NCBI GenBank assembly: GCA_949514915.1 | Contig: CATFLP010000028.1 | Span: 1-40,555 of the forward strand | Length of the DNA: 40,555 bases | Direction of reading: 5' to 3' | Source of the DNA: Methanobacteriota archaeon | Lineage (GTDB): Archaea > Thermoplasmatota > Poseidoniia > Poseidoniales > Poseidoniaceae | Part shown: piece after piece, positions 33,464 to 40,555 of the stretch | Position numbering within the stretch: the first letter of the stretch is position 1 | Layout: every line of letters begins with the position of its first letter | Translations under genes and position numbers: made by a program | The notes under the pieces: generated by a model | Databases searched by the model: none | What the model was told of the DNA's origin: nothing | Seen by the model: only the letters and a program-made list of their open reading frames with translations

Positions 33464-35344
33464 ATGGGTACAGTAATAGGAATAGATTTAGGAACGACAA
33501 ACAGTTGTGTAGCAACACTTGAAAATGGAGAAGCGGTAATAATACCCAATTCAGAAGGAGCAAGAACTACTCCTAGTGTTGTTGCATTTACTAAGGAAGG
33601 AGAGAGATTGATTGGAATAACTGCTAAACGCCAGGCAGTAACAAATTCTGATCGTACAATTTTATCTGTAAAGAGAGAAATGGGAACCAAATGGAATATG
33701 GATTTAGATGAGAATAAATATACTCCACAAGAAGTTTCTGCGTTTATTTTACAGAAATTAAAAGCAGATGCAGAAGCATACCTTGGCCATAAAGTGTCAA
33801 AGGCAGTAATAACTTGTCCAGCATATTTTACAGATGCGCAAAGGAAGGCTACAAAAGACGCAGGTAGAATTGCGGGTTTAGAGGTATTGAGAATTATCAA
33901 TGAACCTACAGCAGCAGCACTTGCTTATGGCGTTGATAAAGAGGATGATCAGACAATCTTAGTATATGACCTCGGTGGGGGGACTTTCGATGTGTCTATA
34001 CTAGAAATTTACACAGTTGATGGCCAACCTCAAATTGAAGTTAAAGCAACAGATGGTAATAATAGATTAGGAGGAGATGATTTTGATGAAGCCATAATCA
34101 AATGGTTAGTCTCTGATTTTAAAAAATCAACAGGAATTGATCTCAGTAATGATAATCAAGCAATGAGTAGATTGAAAGAATCAGCTGAGAAAGCAAAGAT
34201 TGAATTGTCAGGAACATCACAAACTCAAATTAATCTACCATTTATTACTATGAAAGATGGTCAACCAGAACATCTTGACATTAATCTTACAAGGGCTAAA
34301 TTTGATGAGTTAACTTCCAAATTAGTAGAATCAACTATGAAACCTACAATGAGGGCAATGAAAGATGCAGGAATTGGAAATAGTGAGGTTGACAAAGTAA
34401 TTTTAATTGGAGGGTCAACTAGGATCCCTGCGGTTCAAGATGCTTTAGAGAAAGCAATTGGAAAGAAACCATTCAAAGGCATGAATCCCGATGAAGCAGT
34501 GGCTGCAGGTGCAGCTTTACAAGCAGGAATAATTGTTGGAGATGAAGATGTAGGAGATATTTTACTTCTAGATGTCACTCCTCTTTCACTTGGAATTGAA
34601 ACATTAGGAGGGGTAATGACACGTTTAATTGATAGAAATACAACAATCCCAACGAGACGTAGTGAAGTGTTTTCTACTGCTGCAGATAATCAACCAGCAG
34701 TTGAAGTACATGTACTTCAAGGTGAACGTGAGTTTGCAAAAGATAATGTTACATTAGGTCAATTCCACTTAGTTGGAATTCCAGCAGCACCACGTGGAGT
34801 ACCTCAAATAGAAGTCACATTTGATATAGATGCTAATGGAATTGTAAATGTTACAGCAAAAGATTTGGGAACTGGAACAGAACAATCAGTGAAGATTGAA
34901 TCTCAAACTTCGTTAACTGAAGATGAAATACAAACAAAAATTAACGAAGCAGAAGAATTTGCTGAAGAAGATAAAAGAAGAAAGGCTCGTGTTGATTTAC
35001 GTAATCAAGCAGATAGTATTGTTTATCAGACTAAGAAAACATTAGACGAAGCAGGAGATAAATTAGAAGATACAGAAACAGAGGGAGTTAAATCACTTCT
35101 TGATGAATTAGATTTATTAATTCGTAAAGATGATCAATTAATTGATATCGAAGAGATAGATGAGGCTGCAATTCAAGCTAAGGTTAGTGAAATAGAAGCA
35201 GCTATGCATGGTATTTCAACTAAACTTTATGAGGCAGCAGCGGCAGCAGTTTCAGAAGAACAAACTGCAACTGAAGGTACATCAATAAATATTGAAGATG
35301 ATGTTGTTGATACTGATTATGAAGTGATTGATGATAATGATTGA
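33464..35344 (+). CDS. dnaK: Hsp70 chaperone DnaK
   Basis: 626 residues. ATP-driven binding and release of unfolded proteins. ATPase motifs: [65 protein letters not shown], and [14 protein letters not shown]. The substrate domain follows from about 360 ([17 protein letters not shown]) and the lid from about 480, ending in an acidic tail ([12 protein letters not shown]). The segment between SVKREMGT and YTPQEVSA is short, lacking the roughly 24-residue insertion of proteobacterial DnaK, as in Gram-positive and archaeal forms. The GAGGAGG site before ATG is strong. grpE and dnaJ, often adjacent, are not in the window. Confidence 0.98.
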   Translation: MGTVIGIDLGTTNSCVATLENGEAVIIPNSEGARTTPSVVAFTKEGERLIGITAKRQAVTNSDRTILSVKREMGTKWNMDLDENKYTPQEVSAFILQKLKADAEAYLGHKVSKAVITCPAYFTDAQRKATKDAGRIAGLEVLRIINEPTAAALAYGVDKEDDQTILVYDLGGGTFDVSILEIYTVDGQPQIEVKATDGNNRLGGDDFDEAIIKWLVSDFKKSTGIDLSNDNQAMSRLKESAEKAKIELSGTSQTQINLPFITMKDGQPEHLDINLTRAKFDELTSKLVESTMKPTMRAMKDAGIGNSEVDKVILIGGSTRIPAVQDALEKAIGKKPFKGMNPDEAVAAGAALQAGIIVGDEDVGDILLLDVTPLSLGIETLGGVMTRLIDRNTTIPTRRSEVFSTAADNQPAVEVHVLQGEREFAKDNVTLGQFHLVGIPAAPRGVPQIEVTFDIDANGIVNVTAKDLGTGTEQSVKIESQTSLTEDEIQTKINEAEEFAEEDKRRKARVDLRNQADSIVYQTKKTLDEAGDKLEDTETEGVKSLLDELDLLIRKDDQLIDIEEIDEAAIQAKVSEIEAAMHGISTKLYEAAAAAVSEEQTATEGTSINIEDDVVDTDYEVIDDND

Positions 35345-35404
35345 ATGTAGGAACCTTGATTTTTCTTACGATTCATTCAAAGTCTAAATTAATGTTGCCC
35401 ATTC

Positions 35405-37024
35405 ATGGCGAAGTGGCACCTTTGGTGGATTGGCTGGCTGACCGCAGTATTAGGAGCATCGTGGTTTAGCAATGATTACCTTGTAGATATTTTTGGAAAT
35501 GGAAGCCTTTATCATATTTTTTCTTTGTTAGCAGGAGCCTTATTAATAGGAATAATTATATTGTTTTTCCATGATTTTTTTCAAACTGCAAACCCTGTTC
35601 AAAGACGTTTCCCAGTCCTTTATTGGGGACGTTGGGTTTCAGTACATTTAGGTCCTCTTTTACGTCAATATTGGTTTGCGAATGATCTTGAAGAAAAACC
35701 ATTTAATAGAGTTACTAGAAATTGGGTCTATTCAACCTCCAAGGGTAAAAATAACACTATTGGTTTTGGAAGTCAAGTTGATTTTGATGCAGTTGGAACT
35801 TATACTGTAATGCCCTCTATGTTCAAAAGAAAAGAAAACGAACATGAAGGCTACCATAGAGTAATTGGAGAACATACAGGAGTAAAAAATACGGTAACAT
35901 TGAAACATTTTGTTCATATCTCTGCAATGTCATTTGGCTCATTATCATCTCGTGCTGTTTCAGCATTAAATAAAGGAGCAGGAAAAGTAGGAATATATCA
36001 TAATACGGGTGAAGGTGGTTTTGCTCCATACCATCAGATGGGAGGTAATGTAATCTTTCAACTCGGTACAGGAAAGTTTGGTTGTAGAGACGAAGAAGGA
36101 AATTTTTCAGATGAGGCTTTCGGAAAAATAACATCTCACGAAAATGTTGGAATGGTTGAACTAAAATTGATGCAAGGTGCAAAGCCAGGAAAAGGAGGTA
36201 TTTTACCTAAAGAAAAGATTACTTCTGAAATAGCAGAAATACGAAAAGTTCCAAGGGGGAAGGATATTCTTTCACCTCCTAGACATGATGAATTTAAGGA
36301 CCTTGCAGGTTTATTTGATTTTTTAGATCGTTTACGTAAGATAGCAGATAAACCAATTGGAATTAAAATTGTCGCAGGGCATATTGAGGAAATTGAAGCA
36401 ATTGCAGAAGCAATGGCTGCAGAACCAGGACGTGGACCTGATTTTATTTCTGTAGATGGTGGAGAAGGAGGTACTGGAGCTGCACCTTTGGTACTTGCTA
36501 GCCATGCAGGAGTTCCTATGAAACAAGGTATTGCAATGGTTGACTGGGCTTTACGTAAACATGGTGTAAGAGATAAAGTGTATTTGTTAACTTCAGGACA
36601 GATTGCTACACCTATTGATGTTGCAGTTGCAATGGCTCTTGGAGCAGATGGAGTCTATATTGCACGTGGTTTTATGTTGGCTTTAGGTTGCATTCAAGCA
36701 TTAGATTGTAATTCTAATAGATGCCCAACAGGTATTGCAACTCAAGATAAAAAATTAGAAAGGACATTAGATGTAGAAGCTGCTGCAAAAAGGGTTGCAA
36801 ATTATGCTAAAACCTTAGAAAAAGAGGTATATATGCTATGTGAATCTTGTGGATATTCATCGCCAGATCAATTTACTTCAGATGATATTATGGTTGTAAC
36901 ATCACCTGGACATCTTGATTATCTTTCAGAACTTTACATGGTATCTGCATCTGAAGCATCAAAAGAACGTGGAGCAGCAAAGCAAGCGGGAATGACAGTT
37001 GGAGAAATGAAATCTTCAACTTAA
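35405..37024 (+). CDS. Membrane-anchored FMN-binding glutamate-synthase-domain protein
   Basis: 539 residues. Two N-terminal membrane helices (WWIGWLTAVLGASWF and IFSLLAGALLIGIIILFF) precede a glutamate synthase FMN/Fe-S domain. Motifs: HISAMSFGSLSSRAVSALNKGA, NTGEGGFAPYH, QGAKPGKGGILP, SVDGGEGGTGAAPL, GADGVYIARGFMLALGC, and the 3Fe-4S ligand pattern C-IQALD-C-NSNR-C-PTGIATQD (Cx5Cx4C). It lacks the amidotransferase and GltD domains, so it is not a complete glutamate synthase; such stand-alone proteins are widespread with uncertain substrates. No Shine-Dalgarno site before ATG 35405, so possibly leaderless; the gap to dnaK is 60 bp. Confidence 0.92.
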   Translation: MAKWHLWWIGWLTAVLGASWFSNDYLVDIFGNGSLYHIFSLLAGALLIGIIILFFHDFFQTANPVQRRFPVLYWGRWVSVHLGPLLRQYWFANDLEEKPFNRVTRNWVYSTSKGKNNTIGFGSQVDFDAVGTYTVMPSMFKRKENEHEGYHRVIGEHTGVKNTVTLKHFVHISAMSFGSLSSRAVSALNKGAGKVGIYHNTGEGGFAPYHQMGGNVIFQLGTGKFGCRDEEGNFSDEAFGKITSHENVGMVELKLMQGAKPGKGGILPKEKITSEIAEIRKVPRGKDILSPPRHDEFKDLAGLFDFLDRLRKIADKPIGIKIVAGHIEEIEAIAEAMAAEPGRGPDFISVDGGEGGTGAAPLVLASHAGVPMKQGIAMVDWALRKHGVRDKVYLLTSGQIATPIDVAVAMALGADGVYIARGFMLALGCIQALDCNSNRCPTGIATQDKKLERTLDVEAAAKRVANYAKTLEKEVYMLCESCGYSSPDQFTSDDIMVVTSPGHLDYLSELYMVSASEASKERGAAKQAGMTVGEMKSST

Positions 37025-37032
37025 TTCAAACT

Positions 37033-38532
37033 TTATTCGTTTTTGAGTAAATGGTAAAGCGTTCTTACATGAATTCCAGTTGCTCCATGTGCAACAGTTG
37101 CATTTGTAGATGCACCCCATGCAGTTCCAGCGATATCAAGATGTGCCCAAGGGTATTGTTCAGCATCTTTATCATCACTCATATTTGGTACGAATTGTTT
37201 TAGGAATGCTGCAGCAGTATTTGATCCACCCCATCTAGTAGTTCCTAAATTTCGAACATCTGCAATTTTTGATCCAGTCATTTCTTTTTCAAAAGCAGGT
37301 AATAATGGCATTGGCCATGCAAGTTCATCTACTTCTGCACCCATTGCACGAATTTTTTCACGCAACTCATCATTATTTGACCAAAGTCCACTTGCTTCGT
37401 GACCTAATGCAACTACACAAGCACCAGTTAATGTTGCTAAATCAACAATAAATTTTGGATTAAATTCTCCAGATTTCCATAAACCATCTGCAAGAACATT
37501 TCTTCCTTCAGCATCAGTATTTAGAATTTCAATTGTTTTTCCAGAATAGGTAGGTATTACGTCACCTGGCCTATATGCGTTAGAGCCTGGCATATTTTCA
37601 GCCATACATGAAATTCCAACAATGTGTTTTGAATGGCCACATGCATGAAGTGCTTGCATTAGTCCAAATACTGTTGCAGAACCATGCATGTCATATTTCA
37701 TTTCATCCATACTAGCTCCTGGTTTAAGAGAGATGCCTCCAGTATCAAATGTAATCCCTTTACCTACAATTACTGGTGGATTTCCTTTCCCACTAGGTTT
37801 GTTCATTTCAAAGATGACCATACATGGTTTACGGCTACTTCCTTTGCCAACATTCTCAAGCCCTCCCATTTTATTTTCAAGAATTCCTTCCCAATCAATT
37901 ACTGTAACTGATACATTCTTTTTTCCTTTAGCCCAATCTTTTGCAATATTTGCATAGGCCATTGGATAAAGATCATTTGGTGGTGAATTACCTAAATCTC
38001 TTGCTAAATGAACACCAGTTGCAATATTGTAACTTTCTTCACACATATTTTTCAGATTATCTACATGTCTTGGTGAACATTGTATATGTAAATTGAATGG
38101 GCTATCATCATTATCATCATCTTTCTTTGAGATATATTTGTCATATTTGTAATCTCTTAGAATCATACCTTCTACAAAAGCAGCCATCATATTTAATTTC
38201 CATTCTGAAGAAAATCTGATAGTCAAATCCTTGCCATGATTTTTAGAAAGCTTTGCTAATGTTTTTGCTCCTGTATCTCTCGCAATTTTTGTAGTGATGT
38301 TATCCTTTTTTCCTAATCCTACTAGGATTACTTTATTCCCTCCGCCAAAAACACTCATGTTTTCTTCAGATTTTCCCGAAAAATCATCGCTTGCTAGAAT
38401 TTTTTTAATTAAACTTCTAGTTACTCTGTCTGCTTCGTTCATTGTTTTACTTGGTGGTTTTTCGCAACCTTCAAAACAAGGTAATATTAGTGTGCCATTT
38501 AGAGCTGAAATTTCTCCTACTTGTATTTTCAT
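37033..38532 (-). CDS. pepA: Leucyl aminopeptidase, M17 family
   Basis: About 499 residues. Removes N-terminal amino acids from peptides; hexameric cytoplasmic enzyme with two metals. Catalytic domain: GKGITFDTGGISLKPGASMDEMKYDMHGSA (metal and Lys ligands), GDVIPTYSGKTIEILNTDAEGR (metal Asp/Glu and catalytic Arg), LATLTGACVVALG, and ADVRNLG. The N-terminal regulatory domain is less conserved and includes a lysine/aspartate-rich loop (KKDDDNDD). Track start 38553 (MAPSSDT) or ATG 38532 (MKIQVGEI) are both possible; AAGTGAT upstream of 38532 favours the latter slightly. With tdh and the M14 enzyme it suggests peptide and amino-acid use. Confidence 0.93.
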   Translation of the reverse strand: MKIQVGEISALNGTLILPCFEGCEKPPSKTMNEADRVTRSLIKKILASDDFSGKSEENMSVFGGGNKVILVGLGKKDNITTKIARDTGAKTLAKLSKNHGKDLTIRFSSEWKLNMMAAFVEGMILRDYKYDKYISKKDDDNDDSPFNLHIQCSPRHVDNLKNMCEESYNIATGVHLARDLGNSPPNDLYPMAYANIAKDWAKGKKNVSVTVIDWEGILENKMGGLENVGKGSSRKPCMVIFEMNKPSGKGNPPVIVGKGITFDTGGISLKPGASMDEMKYDMHGSATVFGLMQALHACGHSKHIVGISCMAENMPGSNAYRPGDVIPTYSGKTIEILNTDAEGRNVLADGLWKSGEFNPKFIVDLATLTGACVVALGHEASGLWSNNDELREKIRAMGAEVDELAWPMPLLPAFEKEMTGSKIADVRNLGTTRWGGSNTAAAFLKQFVPNMSDDKDAEQYPWAHLDIAGTAWGASTNATVAHGATGIHVRTLYHLLKNE

Positions 38533-38579
38533 TGTATCACTTGATGGGGCCATTAAGTTCGACTATTCAAAGTCGGCGA

Positions 38580-39932
38580 TTAATAACGACGTTTATTCCA
38601 ACTGGCTGCTAACAAAAATACTAAAATAACCGCAGTGGGATCAAAAATTAATGAGCCCCCAAGAAAACCATCCTCTTCCTCTGAAAAGACTATTATTAAG
38701 TCATTAGAAATGTTTTCATTAACCCATTTTGATGAATCAATCACACGTTTTTGATAATATAATTCAAAATTTCCATTTTCAATTAATGTTAGATTAGATG
38801 CGTCTAATATCACATTTGAACTATTTGTAGCATTCACAGAAAAATTGTTTGAATTCCACAATACAGTACCAGAGTCATCAAGATATTGTATGGTTGCATT
38901 TGAAGTAGTTGCATACCCTAGATTTTTAACATTGAGATTAATTTCTACACCTTCATTAATTTCCATTGAAGTGATATTTAATCTAGCCCTCCAATACCAA
39001 ACGTTATTGATTAGATATCTCATAACATCCATTTCTTCATCCAATCGATCTTCTAAGGATTCGAAAGAGCCTGGAACAAATTGTTCATCATCGGTTTCGA
39101 AGGTGAATGTGGGGAAGCCCATTACCCCGTATCCATAGTCTCTGCTAGTTCCGCAGTTTGGATATAAACCTTGATTTGCATTCTGAATTGGAATATCTGA
39201 GATATTGGCATGAACATCATCACGAATATGATGGAACAATTCCCAATCTGATGGTTGTTCTGGCCATTTACCCCATGGATAGAGCATTATCCAAACTCCA
39301 GTATGCATTGTAACATAGAGGTCAGCATCGGGAACGACAGTATTCATGTAAATTGAATTAGCAAGAGTTTCAGACTCACTGAATGCACTACTTCCAGGCT
39401 GTGTAGTTGGGCATGTATTCCAGTAATGATCATAATTACGATTCAAATCTACTTGGTTGATATTCCATCGTGTATCGAAGTCATTACCATCTGGATTTAG
39501 CATGATTAGAATGTGGACTTCTGAATTTTGTAATACTTGAACCGCTTCTTCATTTCCTTCGATCCATCCATTGATGTACCATTTTGCTGATAACCATGCA
39601 AGGGCGGTACCTAGGTATTCATTTCCATGGTGTCCTCCATCAATGTATATGATTTCTTTAGGACTTCCATCAGCTTTTGTTTCCATAGACCAATCAGATA
39701 ATCGAACAACCCAGAGACTCTTGCCAAGTTCTGATTTACCAACATCAGCCAAATCAACAATATCTGGGTGTTCGTCTGCCCATTCATTGACTTCAAGTGT
39801 CATAGCAGCCCAACTCATGTGAACGTGATTATCAATTGGTTCCCCAGGCCATGAACTTTCTGCCATATTGACATTAGAAAATAAGGAAGCTGAAATAAAA
39901 AAAGAAAGAAGAACAAGACACCTTAATTTCAT
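38580..39932 (-). CDS. Secreted M14 zinc carboxypeptidase with C-terminal membrane anchor
   Basis: About 450 residues. Signal peptide (KLRCLVLLSFFISASLFSNVNMA), M14 catalytic domain, a CARDB/Ig-like beta domain (about 325-420), then a C-terminal hydrophobic segment (FDPTAVILVFLLAASW) and NKRRY. Zinc site: GGHHGNE (His and Glu) and YVTMHTG (His). Substrate-binding Arg in DLNRNYD, catalytic Glu in FTFETDDE. All key residues are present, so it should be active outside the cell, anchored by its tail. The tail (DP, hydrophobic, basic) resembles C-terminal sorting signals but lacks PGF. The track start 39941 is a GTG inside AGGTGA; ATG 39932 is 5 nt after that site, which overlaps the cutA stop. 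Confidence 0.92.
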   Translation of the reverse strand: MKLRCLVLLSFFISASLFSNVNMAESSWPGEPIDNHVHMSWAAMTLEVNEWADEHPDIVDLADVGKSELGKSLWVVRLSDWSMETKADGSPKEIIYIDGGHHGNEYLGTALAWLSAKWYINGWIEGNEEAVQVLQNSEVHILIMLNPDGNDFDTRWNINQVDLNRNYDHYWNTCPTTQPGSSAFSESETLANSIYMNTVVPDADLYVTMHTGVWIMLYPWGKWPEQPSDWELFHHIRDDVHANISDIPIQNANQGLYPNCGTSRDYGYGVMGFPTFTFETDDEQFVPGSFESLEDRLDEEMDVMRYLINNVWYWRARLNITSMEINEGVEINLNVKNLGYATTSNATIQYLDDSGTVLWNSNNFSVNATNSSNVILDASNLTLIENGNFELYYQKRVIDSSKWVNENISNDLIIVFSEEEDGFLGGSLIFDPTAVILVFLLAASWNKRRY

Positions 39933-39941
39933 ATTATTCAC

Positions 39942-40244
39942 CTACTGATTATTTATCCAATTTTCAAATTCATTATTTGCTGTTGCAGTGATTCTTATTA
40001 TGCAGGGCACCTCGTATGAATGTAATTCCTTAATTCGCTTTTCTATTTCATCTATTTTATTTTTATTGAATTTAATTAAACTCACAATTTCATTTTCCTT
40101 AGTTTTTTTATTTTCCCAATTAAAAATACTATTTATTGGGAATAAATTTGCGCAAGCAATTAAATTATCATCTAATAATGATTGACAAAGAGCATCAGCC
40201 TCCTTTTCATTTGGGTGAGTAACGTACAATAAGCCAAGCCCCAT
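39942..40244 (-). CDS. cutA: CutA1-like divalent-ion tolerance protein
   Basis: 100 residues, the usual CutA1 size. Pattern: YVTHPNEKEADALCQSLLDDNLIACANLFPINSIFNWENK, then EIVSLIKFNKNKIDEIEKRIKELHSYEVPCIIRI and NEFENWINN. CutA1 forms very stable trimers with a ferredoxin-like fold; the link to copper tolerance is old and uncertain. It is first in a unit with the M14 peptidase, whose Shine-Dalgarno site overlaps its TAG stop. No Shine-Dalgarno site before ATG 40244, which may be leaderless. The functional link with a secreted peptidase is unclear. Confidence 0.93.
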   Translation of the reverse strand: MGLGLLYVTHPNEKEADALCQSLLDDNLIACANLFPINSIFNWENKKTKENEIVSLIKFNKNKIDEIEKRIKELHSYEVPCIIRITATANNEFENWINNQ

Positions 40245-40333
40245 TATTGGTGCCTTAGGCTATCAATACAATTTAATTTTGGTAGTTTAGTATATTGTGA
40301 ATCATTATTATCATCATGATAAGTGGAGTATAC
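40245..40333. promoter_or_regulatory. Divergent promoter region, cutA / acidic repeat protein
   Basis: TAGTATATTG near 40287-40296 is a TATA-like box for the plus-strand gene, placing a start site near 40317. AATTAAATTG (minus strand, around 40270) may serve cutA. GGAG at 40324-40327 is the Shine-Dalgarno site for ATG 40334. Confidence 0.4.
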
Positions 40334-40555
40334 ATGGCCAATGAAGGTGAAGCCACAGAATCAAGTGAAGAGAATGTAGATTATTCTAAATGGACAGATG
40401 AACAATTAGTTGAAGCAGGATGGACAGCACAACAAGTTGTAGATTTAAGATTAGGGAATTCTGATCAAGTAGAAGAAACTGTAGAAGAAACTGTAGAAGA
40501 AACAGTAGAAGAAACAGTAGAAGAAACAGTAGAAGAAACAGTAGAAGAAACAGTA
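40334..40555 (+). CDS. Acidic protein with VEET tandem repeat, 5' part (cut by window end)
   Basis: Not in the ORF track because it is open at the window end. 74 codons are visible. An acidic start (MANEGEATESSEENVDYS) leads to the small helical-looking segment KWTDEQLVEAGWTAQQVVDLR, then a run of VEET repeats up to the edge. Chosen start ATG 40334 has GGAG 6 nt before it; ATG 40316 is in frame but less well placed. Nothing can be said about the C-terminal part. The WTDEQL-x-x-AGWT segment may be a small interaction domain; the repeats look like an acidic linker. Function unknown. Confidence 0.75.
   Translation, partial: MANEGEATESSEENVDYSKWTDEQLVEAGWTAQQVVDLRLGNSDQVEETVEETVEETVEETVEETVEETVEETV
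40469..40555 (+). repeat. 12-bp in-frame tandem repeat (gtagaagaaaca)
   Basis: Seven full units plus the first codon of an eighth are visible, running off the window. The first two units end in act, the next five are identical and end in aca. Each unit encodes VEET. Uniformity at synonymous sites points to recent expansion by slippage or recombination. Confidence 0.95.

Noticed and set aside
35405-37024. Full glutamate synthase large subunit
   Set aside because: Amidotransferase and C-terminal GXGXG domains are absent; only the FMN/Fe-S domain with added membrane helices is present.
40469-40555. CRISPR-like or satellite repeat
   Set aside because: Units are 12 bp, contiguous without spacers and in frame with a coding sequence.

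Overview
The window looks like a 40.5 kb piece of an AT-rich, very compact archaeal genome. Archaeal hallmarks are a two-ring Cdc48/VAT ATPase, a group II chaperonin (thermosome), a Roadblock/LC7 protein, a Trm9-like methyltransferase next to an Ncs6/TtuA-type tRNA thiolase, the pyrB-pyrI pair, TATA-like boxes, and Shine-Dalgarno sites of the GAGGTGA type. Mixed in are genes of bacterial flavour: a bacterial-architecture ThrRS, DnaK, SCO1, a HddA-like kinase, a DUF2071 protein and a DCC protein. With the secreted M14 carboxypeptidase, this mix fits an aerobic, protein-degrading marine Thermoplasmatota archaeon (Marine Group II/III, Poseidoniia-like). That assignment is inference; no rRNA is present to confirm it. 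I see no tRNA, rRNA, CRISPR array, insertion sequence or prophage.

Layout. 1-820 (-): 5' part of an aldehyde dehydrogenase. 930-7617 (+): Cdc48, a small PRC-barrel-like ORF with an apparent ATT start, a DUF4350-like membrane protein, a DUF58 protein and a polytopic membrane protein. 7614-11376 (-): Roadblock protein, 1048-residue coiled-coil protein and small membrane protein. 11584-13289 (+): Trm9-like methyltransferase and Ncs6-like thiolase (wobble-uridine modification). 13290-15485 (-): pyrB, pyrI, exonuclease III. 15603-20680 (+): HddA-like kinase, large surface protein, membrane/helical-repeat protein. 20686-23194 (-): LVIVD-repeat protein and SCO1. 23248-25067 (+): cupredoxin-like surface protein, DUF2071 protein, DCC protein. 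25070-27088 (-): thrS. 27181-28341 (+): NAD-kinase-like protein. 28338-29990 (-): pyrG. 30117-31064 (+): SDR threonine dehydrogenase. 31068-32687 (-): thermosome, divergent from small-HSP-like gene and dnaK (+, 32829-35344). 35405-37024 (+): membrane-anchored FMN glutamate-synthase-domain protein. 37033-40244 (-): M17 aminopeptidase, then the cutA-M14 carboxypeptidase pair. 40334-end (+): start of an acidic protein entering a VEET tandem repeat.

How genes work together. Three loci stand out as candidate systems: (i) Cdc48 plus PRC-barrel, DUF4350 and DUF58, where no MoxR ATPase is present; (ii) Roadblock plus the long coiled-coil protein plus a small membrane protein, a possible polarity or cytoskeleton-like assembly; (iii) a proteostasis hub with the thermosome divergent from sHSP-DnaK. 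A copper/respiration cluster (SCO1, LVIVD protein, cupredoxin-like protein) and a pyrimidine cluster (pyrBI, with pyrG elsewhere) are also visible.

Expression. Many downstream genes carry a Shine-Dalgarno site that overlaps the upstream stop codon, with a 5-nt spacer in several cases. First genes usually have no such site and may be leaderless. In several places the longest ORF in the supplied track begins at a GTG that is part of the Shine-Dalgarno site; I moved those starts. No stretch over 300 bases lacks a gene once the 3190-3435 ORF is counted; the longest empty stretch is 11377-11583.
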